Below are positions 35,401-44,128 of a stretch of 64,000 nt of DNA, piece after piece; within the stretch, counting starts at the first letter, position 1; each line of letters opens with the position of its first letter. This stretch comes from Mixophyes australis. Taxonomy: Eukaryota > Chordata > Amphibia > Anura > Limnodynastidae. The stretch spans positions 365,884,124-365,948,123 of the forward strand of contig JAVHZZ010000002.1 in assembly GCA_036250195.1 (NCBI GenBank). Direction: 5' to 3'. Position numbers and translations under genes: made by a program. The notes under the pieces are model-generated. The model ran no database searches and was not told the origin of the DNA. It saw only the letters and a list, made by a program, of their open reading frames with translations.

Positions 35401-36550
35401 GTTAATTTTATGTGACTGTATACTCTTGGTTGAAATGAAACACAGACTCTGCTCTGCTCTACGCCTCCAGGCATAATCTCTACAAATTGTTGATTCTGCT
35501 GTATAATAAAAGGAACATTTTATTTTTAAATTGGAAACTGTTTTGCCAGTTTGCAAAGGTTATTGTCGCTTGTGATCTTACCAGAATCAGTTACAATTAC
35601 TACAAGAGTAGCCCTAAGGATGTAAAAGGGTTAAAATAAAGATTGTAATTGACAGTTCTACAGTGCTTCACTCTCAGATTGACACAATGCATTTTCCCTT
35701 GACTGGATTTGTGGTATTTGAAGTGACCTAAACCAAAAATATTTAATCACTTGTCTGTGGATATTTAATACGTTCTAGAGAAGACTACTTTGCCTATTCA
35801 TAAATGAAGTAGTGCTTTTTTATGGGAAAACCTATTTTTCTGCCTTTCTTTCATTCTGTCAGGAAAACACTACAAAATCAAATCAAATATATATTACACA
35901 TACAGTATTGTATTTATAAGTGTATGTTTCTTTGATTTTAATGAAAGTGAGGGTGAGAATTTTGCAGAAAAGTTATGACTCAGACCAAGAAAAAAAACAT
36001 TATTTTAAATGGACTATTCACTTTATATCATGTGGATTTAATTTTCATTCTGGGAAATAAATGTTTATAAATAGCCCTTTATATTTGATGTACAACATAT
36101 ATTATCAAACATTTCAAAGTGATAGGGCATGATAAGTCAATCACAAGAGCTCAGGGAGGCAAACCTTCACCACAGATTACTGTATAGAGGCTCACAGTGA
36201 AAATGAATGGTTTATTTTTGTTTCCTCTCTTTAGTTTTAAGCTCAGTTCACACTTATCACACATTTGTGAATCATATGCTCTAAATATACTAAGTTAACC
36301 AACTGTATTTTGTTTTACTCTGATAATGATATACAATAACGTCATGTCATAATTGATTTGCAAGCAGGCAAGTTTATACTTACATTCATGTAATTAACCA
36401 TTAAAACATTAGTGGAGTATAAAAGTATAAAACAGTGTAAAACATTTATTTCATGCATACTATTAAGATTACTATTACGCAGCATCTATGTGAAATATTA
36501 ATATGAAATAAGGGCATATCTTGATCTTTTAAGTGTTTCTATTTTATAGG
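32411..36550. other. Long AT-rich stretch without recognised gene
   Basis: Only short open frames are present. A purine-rich patch (gaagaaaagaagagaaggca-like) lies at 34552-34600. I see no exon, RNA gene or clear transposon end. Confidence 0.55.
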
Positions 36551-36835
36551 CAGGGCCATCTTTTCCATTGGGCACGATGGGCAGCTGCCCGGGGGCCCCA
36601 CGGGCAAGGGGGCCCCATAGGCACGGCTCTTAATGAGAATAAATAATCCTGCATAAGAAAAAAACCTGCAAAAAAAACCTACAAGGGTCACTGAGCAAGT
36701 ACATCTATCTATCTCTATCTCTATATATCTATATCTGTATACATCTATATATCTATATCTATATCTATATCTATATCTAGGGGCCCCGGTGCGCTGCTTT
36801 GCCCGGGGGCCCATAATGTTGTTAAGATGGCCCTG
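36551..36835 (+). mobile_element. hAT-type MITE with perfect ends and target duplication
   Basis: Ends are CAGGGCCATCTT and AAGATGGCCCTG, perfect 12-base inverted repeats. Flanks TTTATAGG at 36543-36550 and 36836-36843 are identical 8-mers. The interior contains ggggcccc-rich text and a (TATC)n/(ATCT)n array. It is the better copy of the element also present at 26475-26817. Confidence 0.85.
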
Positions 36836-36843
36836 TTTATAGG

Positions 36844-37856
36844 CATATCCTAAATCCATCATGACTGCTTTAATTATGCCATGCAGGTATATATAGAATT
36901 CTAAAATATAAATAAGGTTGTTTTTATCTTCTACAGACAATATAATATGCATACATTTGTATTATGTCAATAAAAATACTTATAATAAAGTATTTATGAA
37001 TATTTCCTTTTATTTAGCATCCACAAAATCCCCTGATGGACAATGTGACTGTGAATTAAATTTTATTGTACAAAACACAAATTGTTCAAGAGGGAATCTT
37101 CCAAGCACCGCTTAGAAAAACAGGCAGAGTTGATTACAGATATGCTACATTAAAATTAGACTTGTGTATAACTGAGATTAAGGTAGTTTGGCATTTTCAT
37201 AGCAAGTCCAGTGAAGCATAAAAGAAATGCAATTGAGCTGTTATTAAAAAAACCTTACATGTTTATAATTGCTCATTACTTCATTATCTATAAAAAAAAT
37301 GGCAGCCTTCAAATAAAGACAAAAAGCATTTAATATTAACACCATGTTCTACAATTGAATTGTGATGGGTATTTTATTTGTAATTAGGGTGTATTAAACT
37401 AAAGGAATTGGACAATCCACTCTCTTATAATAATACCCATCAGTTAGCGCTTTTGTGTGGCTTGTCTTGCAGATCCTTGAACCCTTAAGCTAGATACACA
37501 CCTAAGCAATTATCGTACAAATCACACGATAAACGACAGTTTGGTTCGATATTACATGAGTGTGTATTCTCCCATGAAGAGGTTTTATTGTACCAAAACA
37601 CATTGCATTATTTGATCTGGTTTTATAAACTTCCTGAAGATCATGATCAATGATGGAACGATGTTGGATAAATTTGGAAGTGTGTACACACTCACGACCA
37701 CCTGCCCAACACTTCTGCCAACAGTTTTACCAACAGTGCCGCCTTTGTGTGTGTGCATATTTAAATCTGTAATGTTGTATCCTACATACTCTGTTGTGTA
37801 AATGTACAACATAAGCTGTTTTCATAGTAAATCAATAGTAAATGTTCTACACTATA
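36844..37856. other. No gene recognised
   Basis: AT-rich. A segment near 37490-37700 (gctagatacacacctaagca and later gtgtgtacacactcacga) may be an old MITE but the ends are not clear. Confidence 0.45.
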
Positions 37857-38027
37857 TGGGGTGTATATATTAAACTGCTGGTTTGAAAAAGTGGAGATGT
37901 TGCCTATAGCAAAGATTCAGATTCTAGCTGTCATTTTGTAGAATGTACTGAATAAATGATAAATGATAATTAAAATCTATTTGAAACATGTTCACTTACT
38001 CAAACCCGCAGTTTAGAAAATATATCC
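37857..38027. mobile_element. Degraded copy of the MITE at 50828
   Basis: Shares tttgaaaaagtggagatgtt, gcctatagca and, at the right end, tcaaacccgcagtttag with the intact copy at 50828-51002. It has many substitutions. Confidence 0.6.
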
Positions 38028-39297
38028 TTATATGTCATCTATTTGTTCCTGTATTATAGTGTAAATATATGTACAAATACATATCCTCAATTGCGTTGAG
38101 ACATTCTTTGTCATCTTTTCAGCTACACCAGTTCCATCACCGGAAGCCTGTGCACAAATGTCTGACCCCTTTCTCCTTCTGCACTTTGGTCTGAAATGAC
38201 AATGATTTCTATGTGAAGAAGGGAACCAAAATATAGTTAAGTTTCATGATTAATTGGACACAACATTTATTTTAAGCAGTCAATGGACTATTAGCATATG
38301 CTCACCTTGGACACTGCTTGAAATCACATGGTGCTGATGTGCCTCTTGAGTATGTGCTGGTATATTGTTATAATGGTCCATACCAACTGTATTGAAAAAT
38401 AGATGTTATATATTCAACTATATGCACAGTGTACACAACATGATATTTGACTTTTTTATGTTTGTTATTTGCCTTGTTTGAATTTCTCCTTAATTTCCAC
38501 ATTGGTTTCTGCATTGCTTTTATTTTTTTTATCGGTTGATCAAACATTCTTCTTTCTATAAAGAAATTACACTGTTAAGTACAAAATCATTATTGGAATT
38601 GTGACTTACATCGTGAACAAATTTTTCCCAAGTTTGAATTAATTTATATAATATTTGTTAATATTTTTATTAACTTCATTTGTTCCTTGTTTTTTAGATC
38701 AGACCACCACTTCAGTATCTGTAACTTGTTTGTTTCTTAACATAACAATCAATGGTTGCAATATTACTTCCTTTCTGTAATTTCTATTTTTGTAATTTTC
38801 ATTAAAGTAATTACAATCATGTTGGTCCAGAGTTGACCTTCATCTCCATCTCCCTCTGACTCATTAGTTTTGCACTTTTCCCATCATCCGATTGCATCAC
38901 TAGTTTCCTTTCCCTTCCAATCCTTCATCAATATTCTTATCTCCTTCCATCTTGTGACGTAGCCCTGGTGACGGTCTAGCTCCTCTGTGTTTATCTAGCA
39001 TATTCTTCTGCAAAAGTGGACATATACAATTGGCATGGACCAATCACGGCAGTTCTAGCAAATTTGTTGGAGAACGTTCATTTGCCATTGGCATTCGCCC
39101 ACGGTGGTTATTTATGCAGAACATTGCGTCTCATGATTCCAGTTTTGGTACTCTCTGCATGGATATCTCAATTTATGTCCTTTATTACATGTTATACAAA
39201 GGTACGCACTTTATTACATATGACTTTGTTTATATATGACTTTTGTGTGAATGGAAATTTTACAATATATGTTTTATCTATTTTCAGACATTTCATC
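38028..39297. other. Presumed Harbinger flank, no gene recognised
   Basis: The open segment at 39016-39354 runs into the MADF exon but is not similar to anything I know upstream of 39298. A polypyrimidine splice acceptor-like site (tctattttcag, ending 39287) precedes the MADF start codon. Confidence 0.4.
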
Positions 39298-39720
39298 ATG
39301 GTATCTGTTAAGAATGTAGAGCACATGAACGATTTCATTGAGGCCTACACATGACATCCCTGCTTATGGCAAAGCAAGTCCAAAGACTATGCAAACAGAC
39401 AGAAGAGGATGTAGGATTATAATGAAATGGTGAGAGTCAGCCTTCCTCACTATCCAGATGCAACAGCAGATTCGGTTAGAGGGAAAATACAAAACATGTG
39501 CAATGTGTTCCACTAAGAATTAAATAAGATGGAGGCTTCTAAAAGATCTGGAACAGTGGCTGAAGATATGAATGTACCAAAGTCATGATACTTTGTTATC
39601 CTGAGGTTCATAGCCGATCAAGAGATCGCCAAACCATCTACTGGAAACTTGTCCCAGGGGAAGTCAACTTAGTCATCTGTCCCTAAAGAAACTGAAGACA
39701 TACTGTCAAGTGGCATAGTA
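39298..39720 (+). pseudogene. MADF-domain (Myb/SANT-like) protein of a Harbinger element, exon 1
   Basis: Translation from ATG 39298 gives KNVEHMNDFIEAY, a stop, HPCLWQSKSKDYANRQKRM, a stop, DYNEMVRVSLPHYPD, SVRGKIQNM, ELNKMEASKRSG, then FVILRFIADQEI and PSTGNLSQG. Tryptophan and aromatic residues are spaced as in a MADF DNA-binding domain, the partner protein that Harbinger transposons encode besides the transposase. The exon ends near taagta at 39719-39724, probably a decayed splice donor. At least four in-frame stops make it a pseudogene. The second exon lies at 40643, beyond an antisense transposase fragment. Confidence 0.65.
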
Positions 39721-39934
39721 AGTAAACACACAATCTTGAATTCTTAAAATATTTATGAACATATTGGTAACATGAGTACTTCAATCTAAGATAGAATGTC
39801 AATGTGGATAGATTATAACATGTCATTCTGCCATGACATGGTACCTTCGTCATAAATATATTGTAAATACTCCTTCCTGTTTAACTTGGCATTTTCACTG
39901 GTATTTCTCATTTAATAATACTTCAGTGGTATTA

Positions 39935-40556
39935 ACCCTACCTCTTCTGCAACATAATCTGTGCTATGTTCCAAAGTAGAAGCTGTGCTGTGCACAGTGG
40001 GACTTTTATGCCAAAGATAGTTGTGTAGGACACAAAATGTCATCACCACCTTGTTTATTTTGTCAAGGTGAAGATTAATGGTGGTATGAAAAATCCTGAA
40101 GATGTTACTTAATATACCAAATGCATTCTCTACTACTTGCCTTACACTTGATGATCTGTAATTGAATATCCTCCTTTCTGATGTGAGGGGTTTACAAGGG
40201 GAAAGGCTTTAAAATATTAACTTGCTTCATCAGTCACAAATACAACATTAAATCCTAATTTTGTTTGGGTATGTGTGGGCAAATTTAGTCCATTGTTTTT
40301 AAACTTGTCATGGAAGGGCGTCTGTTCCAATGCCTCACTATCAGACACTTTGCCATTTTTTCCAATGTCCACGTAGAAGAATTTATGTTTTGCATCTACT
40401 ATGGCCATCAGGATAATACTGAAGAATCCCTTGTAATTGTAAAAATACGAACCTGTTTCAGAGGGATAATTCTGAAATGTTTCCAATCTATGGCCCCACC
40501 AGTTTGGGATTCCACATTTCTTCAAATTCTTCTGCGCTAACTTACCATTCCTAAAC
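39935..40556 (-). pseudogene. Harbinger (HARBI1-type) transposase, C-terminal two thirds
   Basis: Minus-strand reading gives AEEFEEMWN, a frame change, then GSYFYNYKGFFSIILMAIVD and KFFYVDIGKNGKVSDSEAL, ending this open part as FNVVFVTDEAS. After frame shifts comes VVENAFGILSNIFRIF, then HTTINLHLDKINKVVMTFCVLHNYL. These are the DDE_Tnp_4 core (Asp in AIVDA, glutamate in VENAFG) and the C-terminal helix of the Harbinger family. The N-terminal part is not found. It lies inside the intron of the plus-strand MADF gene, so the two genes of the element overlap in opposite directions. Confidence 0.75.
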
Positions 40557-40642
40557 CATTAATGGGAACTATAAAAGAATGATTGTTCTAATGTTGAATC
40601 AATACAAGCATCTATTGTTATAAAACTATTTTACTTGATATT

Positions 40643-40753
40643 TTTATTACACAGCCATCAGCCTACATTGAGTATTCTGATTTTGAGTAGAGTCCTGTTC
40701 CCACCCAGCCATGTTCAGAAGCCACTAAGAAAGAAAATGCCACAGGGGCAGAC
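40643..40753 (+). pseudogene. MADF-protein exon 2, 5' piece, cut by the Ty3 insertion
   Basis: It follows a good splice acceptor (ttttattacacag, ending 40642). Translation begins PSAYIEYSDFE, a stop, SPVPTQPCSEATKK. The exon is interrupted at 40753 by the 5' LTR and resumes at 48429 after the target duplication. Confidence 0.55.
40749..40753. repeat. Target-site duplication, left (CAGAC)
   Basis: CAGAC precedes the 5' LTR and is repeated exactly at 48424-48428 after the 3' LTR, the 5-bp duplication expected of Ty3-type integration. Confidence 0.95.
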
Positions 40754-40897
40754 TGTCACTCACCTTACTGTGAGTGCTACTTCTAAGGTAGCTAGGAACC
40801 GTGTCCGTCCATTATAATGAGGTACTGCGCATGTGCAGTCCCTTCTAACCTTCAGTTCTGTTCCTTTAACTTAATTGGCTGATCAGGCAACACTCCC

Positions 40898-40904
40898 TAT
40901 ATTA
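40898..40904 (+). promoter_or_regulatory. Predicted TATA box of the 5' LTR
   Basis: TATATTA in CCCTATATTAAGC, with an inverted CCAAT box (attgg, 40874-40878) upstream. Transcription would start about 30 bases on, near 40929. The 3' LTR has the same box at 46837-46843. Confidence 0.6.
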
Positions 40905-40928
40905 AGCACCTGTGGTCAATACCACGTT

Positions 40929-40938
40929 GCCTGATCTT
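40929..40938 (+). promoter_or_regulatory. Predicted transcript 5' end, complementary to the primer site
   Basis: GCCTGATCTT, 31 bases downstream of the start of the TATA box. It is the exact reverse complement of the ten bases at 42441-42450. Confidence 0.6.
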
Positions 40939-41058
40939 GGAGTCTCATTCCTCATGAGTCTCTGAAGGTGTTCCAGTGCCTCCTCGTGTGTTCAGCTTAT
41001 GCTGATTCCTGTTTGCCATTTGTGGTTTCCAGACCACTTCTACTTCTCGTGTTCCTAG

Positions 41059-41301
41059 TGACTCCAGCAGCTGATTCCTATCCGCTGCCTCCGTATATCT
41101 ACAGTTACAGATTACTGCAAACTCTCCTGTGTTTCATCGTGACTCCAGCAGCTGATTCCTATCCGCTGCCTCCGTATATCTACAGTTACAGATTACTTCA
41201 AACTCTCCAGTGTTTCATCGTGACTCCAGCAGCTGATTCCTATCCGCTGCCTCTGTGTGTCTAACAAGTTACAGATCTCTCCAACTCTCCTGTGTTACAT
41301 C
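41059..41301 (+). repeat. 81-bp tandem repeats in the 5' LTR leader
   Basis: Units start (tgactccagcagctgattcc) at 41059, 41140 and 41221, exactly 81 bases apart, with a decayed fourth unit after 41301. The 3' LTR has four full units (46998, 47079, 47160, 47241). Confidence 0.9.
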
Positions 41302-41960
41302 GCTACTGTTCCAGCTGATTCCTGTTAGCTACTTCAGCGTGTCTACAGAGTCCTGCTCGTCTCAGCGCTCCAGTCTGCATTCTACCTGCCGTCAGCTGAC
41401 CCGCTGCCTACTGCTTCTACAGTGTGTCCATTTGTGTCAACTTGCCTGTTAGCATCGAGTCTACGCTCCTCGGCTTCCAGCTCTGCTACATCGCTTCAGC
41501 TCTCCCGTGGTCTCCTGCTGTTCAATTCGATATACTACTGCTTCCTGAGTATTTTGTCGTCCTTGCTGGCCTACCTACAGTGCGCTGCACCTACCTGCCG
41601 CTTCCATTCTGCAAGGACTTCTCATCTCGTCAGTTCCCTGCCGCTCAGGTATCCCTGCAGCTATCTCTAACAGCCTGCTCATCTGAACCACGGTATGCAT
41701 ACTTCTCATTGACTGTGCTGGTGTATTGCATATCCATCTGGACTGAGTTGTTCTCCTCCGTAGTTTCCATCCTCTGAGACTATTGCTATTATTGACTGTG
41801 TTTCCTTTTGCTGGACTATTCTAGTGACTTTTGTTTATCTGTGCAGTGCTGTTCATTCATTATTATTATTGTGTGCAGTTCAACGTGGGACCAAGTTCAG
41901 TGTACCCGTGTAGACTCTGCATTGCATTTATCTCCTCGTGTCCTTCCTCACATATATATT

Positions 41961-42223
41961 CAGTGGTACAACTTGCTAGAGGCAGACCACTGATTCCTGT
42001 TTCCCTGTGTCACCAGTTGCATATATCCTCTCACATAAGCAGTGGTACAACTTGCTACACGCAGACCACTGACTTCCCCGTTACCTTCACCTGGATTCCA
42101 TTCCTTCACTACAGACAGTGGTACAACTTGCTATACGCAGACCGCTGACTTCCACCTCCTTATTACTCCTGGACATTCCTTCTCACTATAGCAGTGGTAC
42201 AACTTGCCGTGCGCAGACCACTG
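41961..42223 (+). repeat. Four tandem stem-loops in the 5' LTR leader
   Basis: Four 32-base units start at 41961, 42040, 42116 and 42192. Each begins CAGTGGT, contains acaacttgc and gcag in the loop, and closes with ACCACTG (ACCGCTG in the third). The counterparts in the 3' LTR are at 47946, 48025, 48101 and 48177. Confidence 0.85.
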
Positions 42224-42440
42224 ACTACCCTCACGTGTCCTTGTCCATCCGGATCCTCGTGTTCAGTTACCTATTGTTTACCAGTGCTGCTAGTCATAGA
42301 CTTTCTGAGCATTCTCTAACCATCTGCTGTTTCCAGTTCCATTATCACCCTGCCACCAGAGTATCATATACCAACTCTACTGCTCTGATAAGACCATCAG
42401 CGGGTGATACTGGGTAAAGACTCCTAGTGCCCGTGACAGT

Positions 42441-42450
42441 AAGATCAGGC
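42441..42450 (+). promoter_or_regulatory. Putative self-primer binding site
   Basis: AAGATCAGGC begins two bases after the 5' LTR end, the usual place of a primer binding site, but it does not start with TGG as a tRNA 3' end would require. It is perfectly complementary to 40929-40938, the predicted mRNA 5' end. The gag ATG follows one base later, at 42452, so no room is left for another site. Confidence 0.7.
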
Positions 42451-42451
42451 C

Positions 42452-44128
42452 ATGACAGACCCAGATTCGGAACCCACAGCTAAAGAGATGCTGCAGCATC
42501 TGGTCACCCGTGTGGAACAACAGGATGTTCGTCAACAACTATTACTACAATGTTACCAGACGTTAGTCTCCCAAAGAACGTCTGGGCAGAATATTACAGC
42601 TTCTGTTGATGCTCCTGTGCTTTCCTCCGTTTCCCCAGTGCCATCCCAGTTGTCTACGGCTTCCACGCTTCACCTGCCAACTCCGTCAAAGTATGATGGA
42701 GATCCCAAAACATGTAGAGGTTTCCGCAACCAATGCTCTGTACATTTTGAGCTCCAACCTCAAAACTTTTCTACTCATCGTTCCAGAGTGGCCTATCTCA
42801 TCTCATTATTTTCCGGACAAGCTCTCGCATGGGCTTCCCCTCTGTGGGAAAGAAATGATCCGTTGTTACAGGATAGTGCTAAATTTATTTCCATGTTTCG
42901 TAATGTATTTGATGAACCAGGTCGTGTTATTTCCACTGCCTCCAGCATTCTTCGTTTACGACAGGGTTCTCGTACAGTAGGACAGTACGTCATTCAATTT
43001 AGGATCTTAGCCTCTGAGCTTCAGTGGAACACTGAAGCGTTAATTGCCGCCTTCTGGCAGGGGCTCTCGGATAAAATTAAAGATGCACTGCCTACTCAAG
43101 AACTCCCTACGTCTTTAGAAGATTTGATTTCTCTTTGTCATCGTGTGGATCTCAGATTTCGTGAGAGGGACTCTGAGAGAACTAATACAGCTAAAACATC
43201 TCTTCGTTCCACTTCTCAAATTCGTCCTGCTTCACCTCCGGTAATACCGATGGAGATTGGACGTTCCAAACTAACCTCTGCAGAGAGGAATCGAAGAATT
43301 AAGAATGGACTTTGTATCTATTGTGCTGATGCCACACATATGCTCCAGTCATGCCCCAAAAAAATTGGGAAATGCCAGGCCCTAACTAGTTCTGGAGAGG
43401 TGAAGTTAGGGTCCCTGGAGTCCTCTCCATCTTCTACGAAATCAAAAATCTGTGCATTTGACGTTACCATTTCATTTGCTACTAAGTCTTTTGAGTCCCA
43501 AGCTCTGATTGATTCAGGAGCTGCGGGAAATTTCATTTCTGAATCCCTTGTAAATCAATGGTCCCTACCAGTGATTACCCTGAAGACTCCTATTACGGTG
43601 ACTGCTATCGATGGATCACGTATTATCAACGGTCTCATCACCCAAAGTACGTCTTCAGTGACCCTTCAGATTGGTGTTCTACACCGAGAAGAAATTTCGT
43701 TTTTAATCCTTCCTGTTACTACAAGTCCGATTGTTTTAGGCCTTCCATGGCTTCAATGTCATTCTCCCCAGATTGACTGGCGCACTCCTCAAGTTACGTC
43801 TTGGGGACCTGAATGTCACCAACATTTTCTTTCTCGTGTTGTTCCTCGTAAAATACAGCAAACCTCCATTTCACCTTCCTCACCGGGACTTCCTCCTCAG
43901 TATGCTTCATTTGCCGACGTCTTTGATAAAGCTCAGTCTGAACGTCTTCCCCCTCATCGTTCATGGGATTGTCCGATTGACCTGTTACCTGGCAAGACTC
44001 CACCTAGGGGTCGTGTGTATCCACTTTCATTACCTGAGACTCAGGCTACTGCTGAATACATCAGAATCTCCAGCGAGGATTTATTCGACCTTCTACTTCT
44101 CCCGCTGGAGCTGGGTTCTTCTTCGTGA
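42452..44128 (+). CDS. gag-pro: Gag-protease part of the Ty3 polyprotein (558 codons to a premature stop)
   Basis: Translation from ATG 42452, 14 bases inside the LTR. Residues 1-70 include a Gln/Leu-rich helix. Residues 74-240 form a Ty3-type capsid domain (LPTPSKYDGDP, then GQALAWASPLWER, then TVGQYVIQFRILASEL), the domestication source of genes such as PEG10. A CCHC knuckle follows (C288, C291, H296, C301). The aspartic protease carries its active triad D354-S355-G356 in ALIDSGAAGNF. After the protease the frame enters the start of RT (SLPETQA) and then leaves it at about nucleotide 44060-44075, apparently by a small deletion, to stop at 44128. The pol frame continues from there. Gag, protease and pol were evidently one long frame before the lesion. 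Confidence 0.9.
   Translation: MTDPDSEPTAKEMLQHLVTRVEQQDVRQQLLLQCYQTLVSQRTSGQNITASVDAPVLSSVSPVPSQLSTASTLHLPTPSKYDGDPKTCRGFRNQCSVHFELQPQNFSTHRSRVAYLISLFSGQALAWASPLWERNDPLLQDSAKFISMFRNVFDEPGRVISTASSILRLRQGSRTVGQYVIQFRILASELQWNTEALIAAFWQGLSDKIKDALPTQELPTSLEDLISLCHRVDLRFRERDSERTNTAKTSLRSTSQIRPASPPVIPMEIGRSKLTSAERNRRIKNGLCIYCADATHMLQSCPKKIGKCQALTSSGEVKLGSLESSPSSTKSKICAFDVTISFATKSFESQALIDSGAAGNFISESLVNQWSLPVITLKTPITVTAIDGSRIINGLITQSTSSVTLQIGVLHREEISFLILPVTTSPIVLGLPWLQCHSPQIDWRTPQVTSWGPECHQHFLSRVVPRKIQQTSISPSSPGLPPQYASFADVFDKAQSERLPPHRSWDCPIDLLPGKTPPRGRVYPLSLPETQATAEYIRISSEDLFDLLLLPLELGSSS

Larger units (their letters stand above)
40754..42438 (+). mobile_element. 5' LTR of Tf1/sushi-type Ty3 retrotransposon (1685 bp)
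   Basis: Begins TGTCAC and ends GTGACA. It matches the 3' LTR (46693-48423) along its whole length with roughly 15-20 substitutions by eye, about 1 percent. Two length differences explain the sizes exactly: the 3' LTR has one more 81-bp unit and lacks 35 bases present here at about 41751-41785. A TATATTA box is at 40898-40904. No AATAAA is seen near the end. The unusual length comes from the tandem repeats and stem-loop array. Confidence 0.95.

Noticed and set aside
40968..41264. Open frame through the 81-bp LTR repeats encoding 27-residue units
   Set aside because: It has no ATG start (it would begin at GTG), and it stays open because 81 is a multiple of three; similar open frame in the 3' LTR for the same reason.
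42436..42460. tRNA primer binding site after the 5' LTR
   Set aside because: No TGG-starting stretch complementary to a tRNA 3' end is present before the gag ATG.
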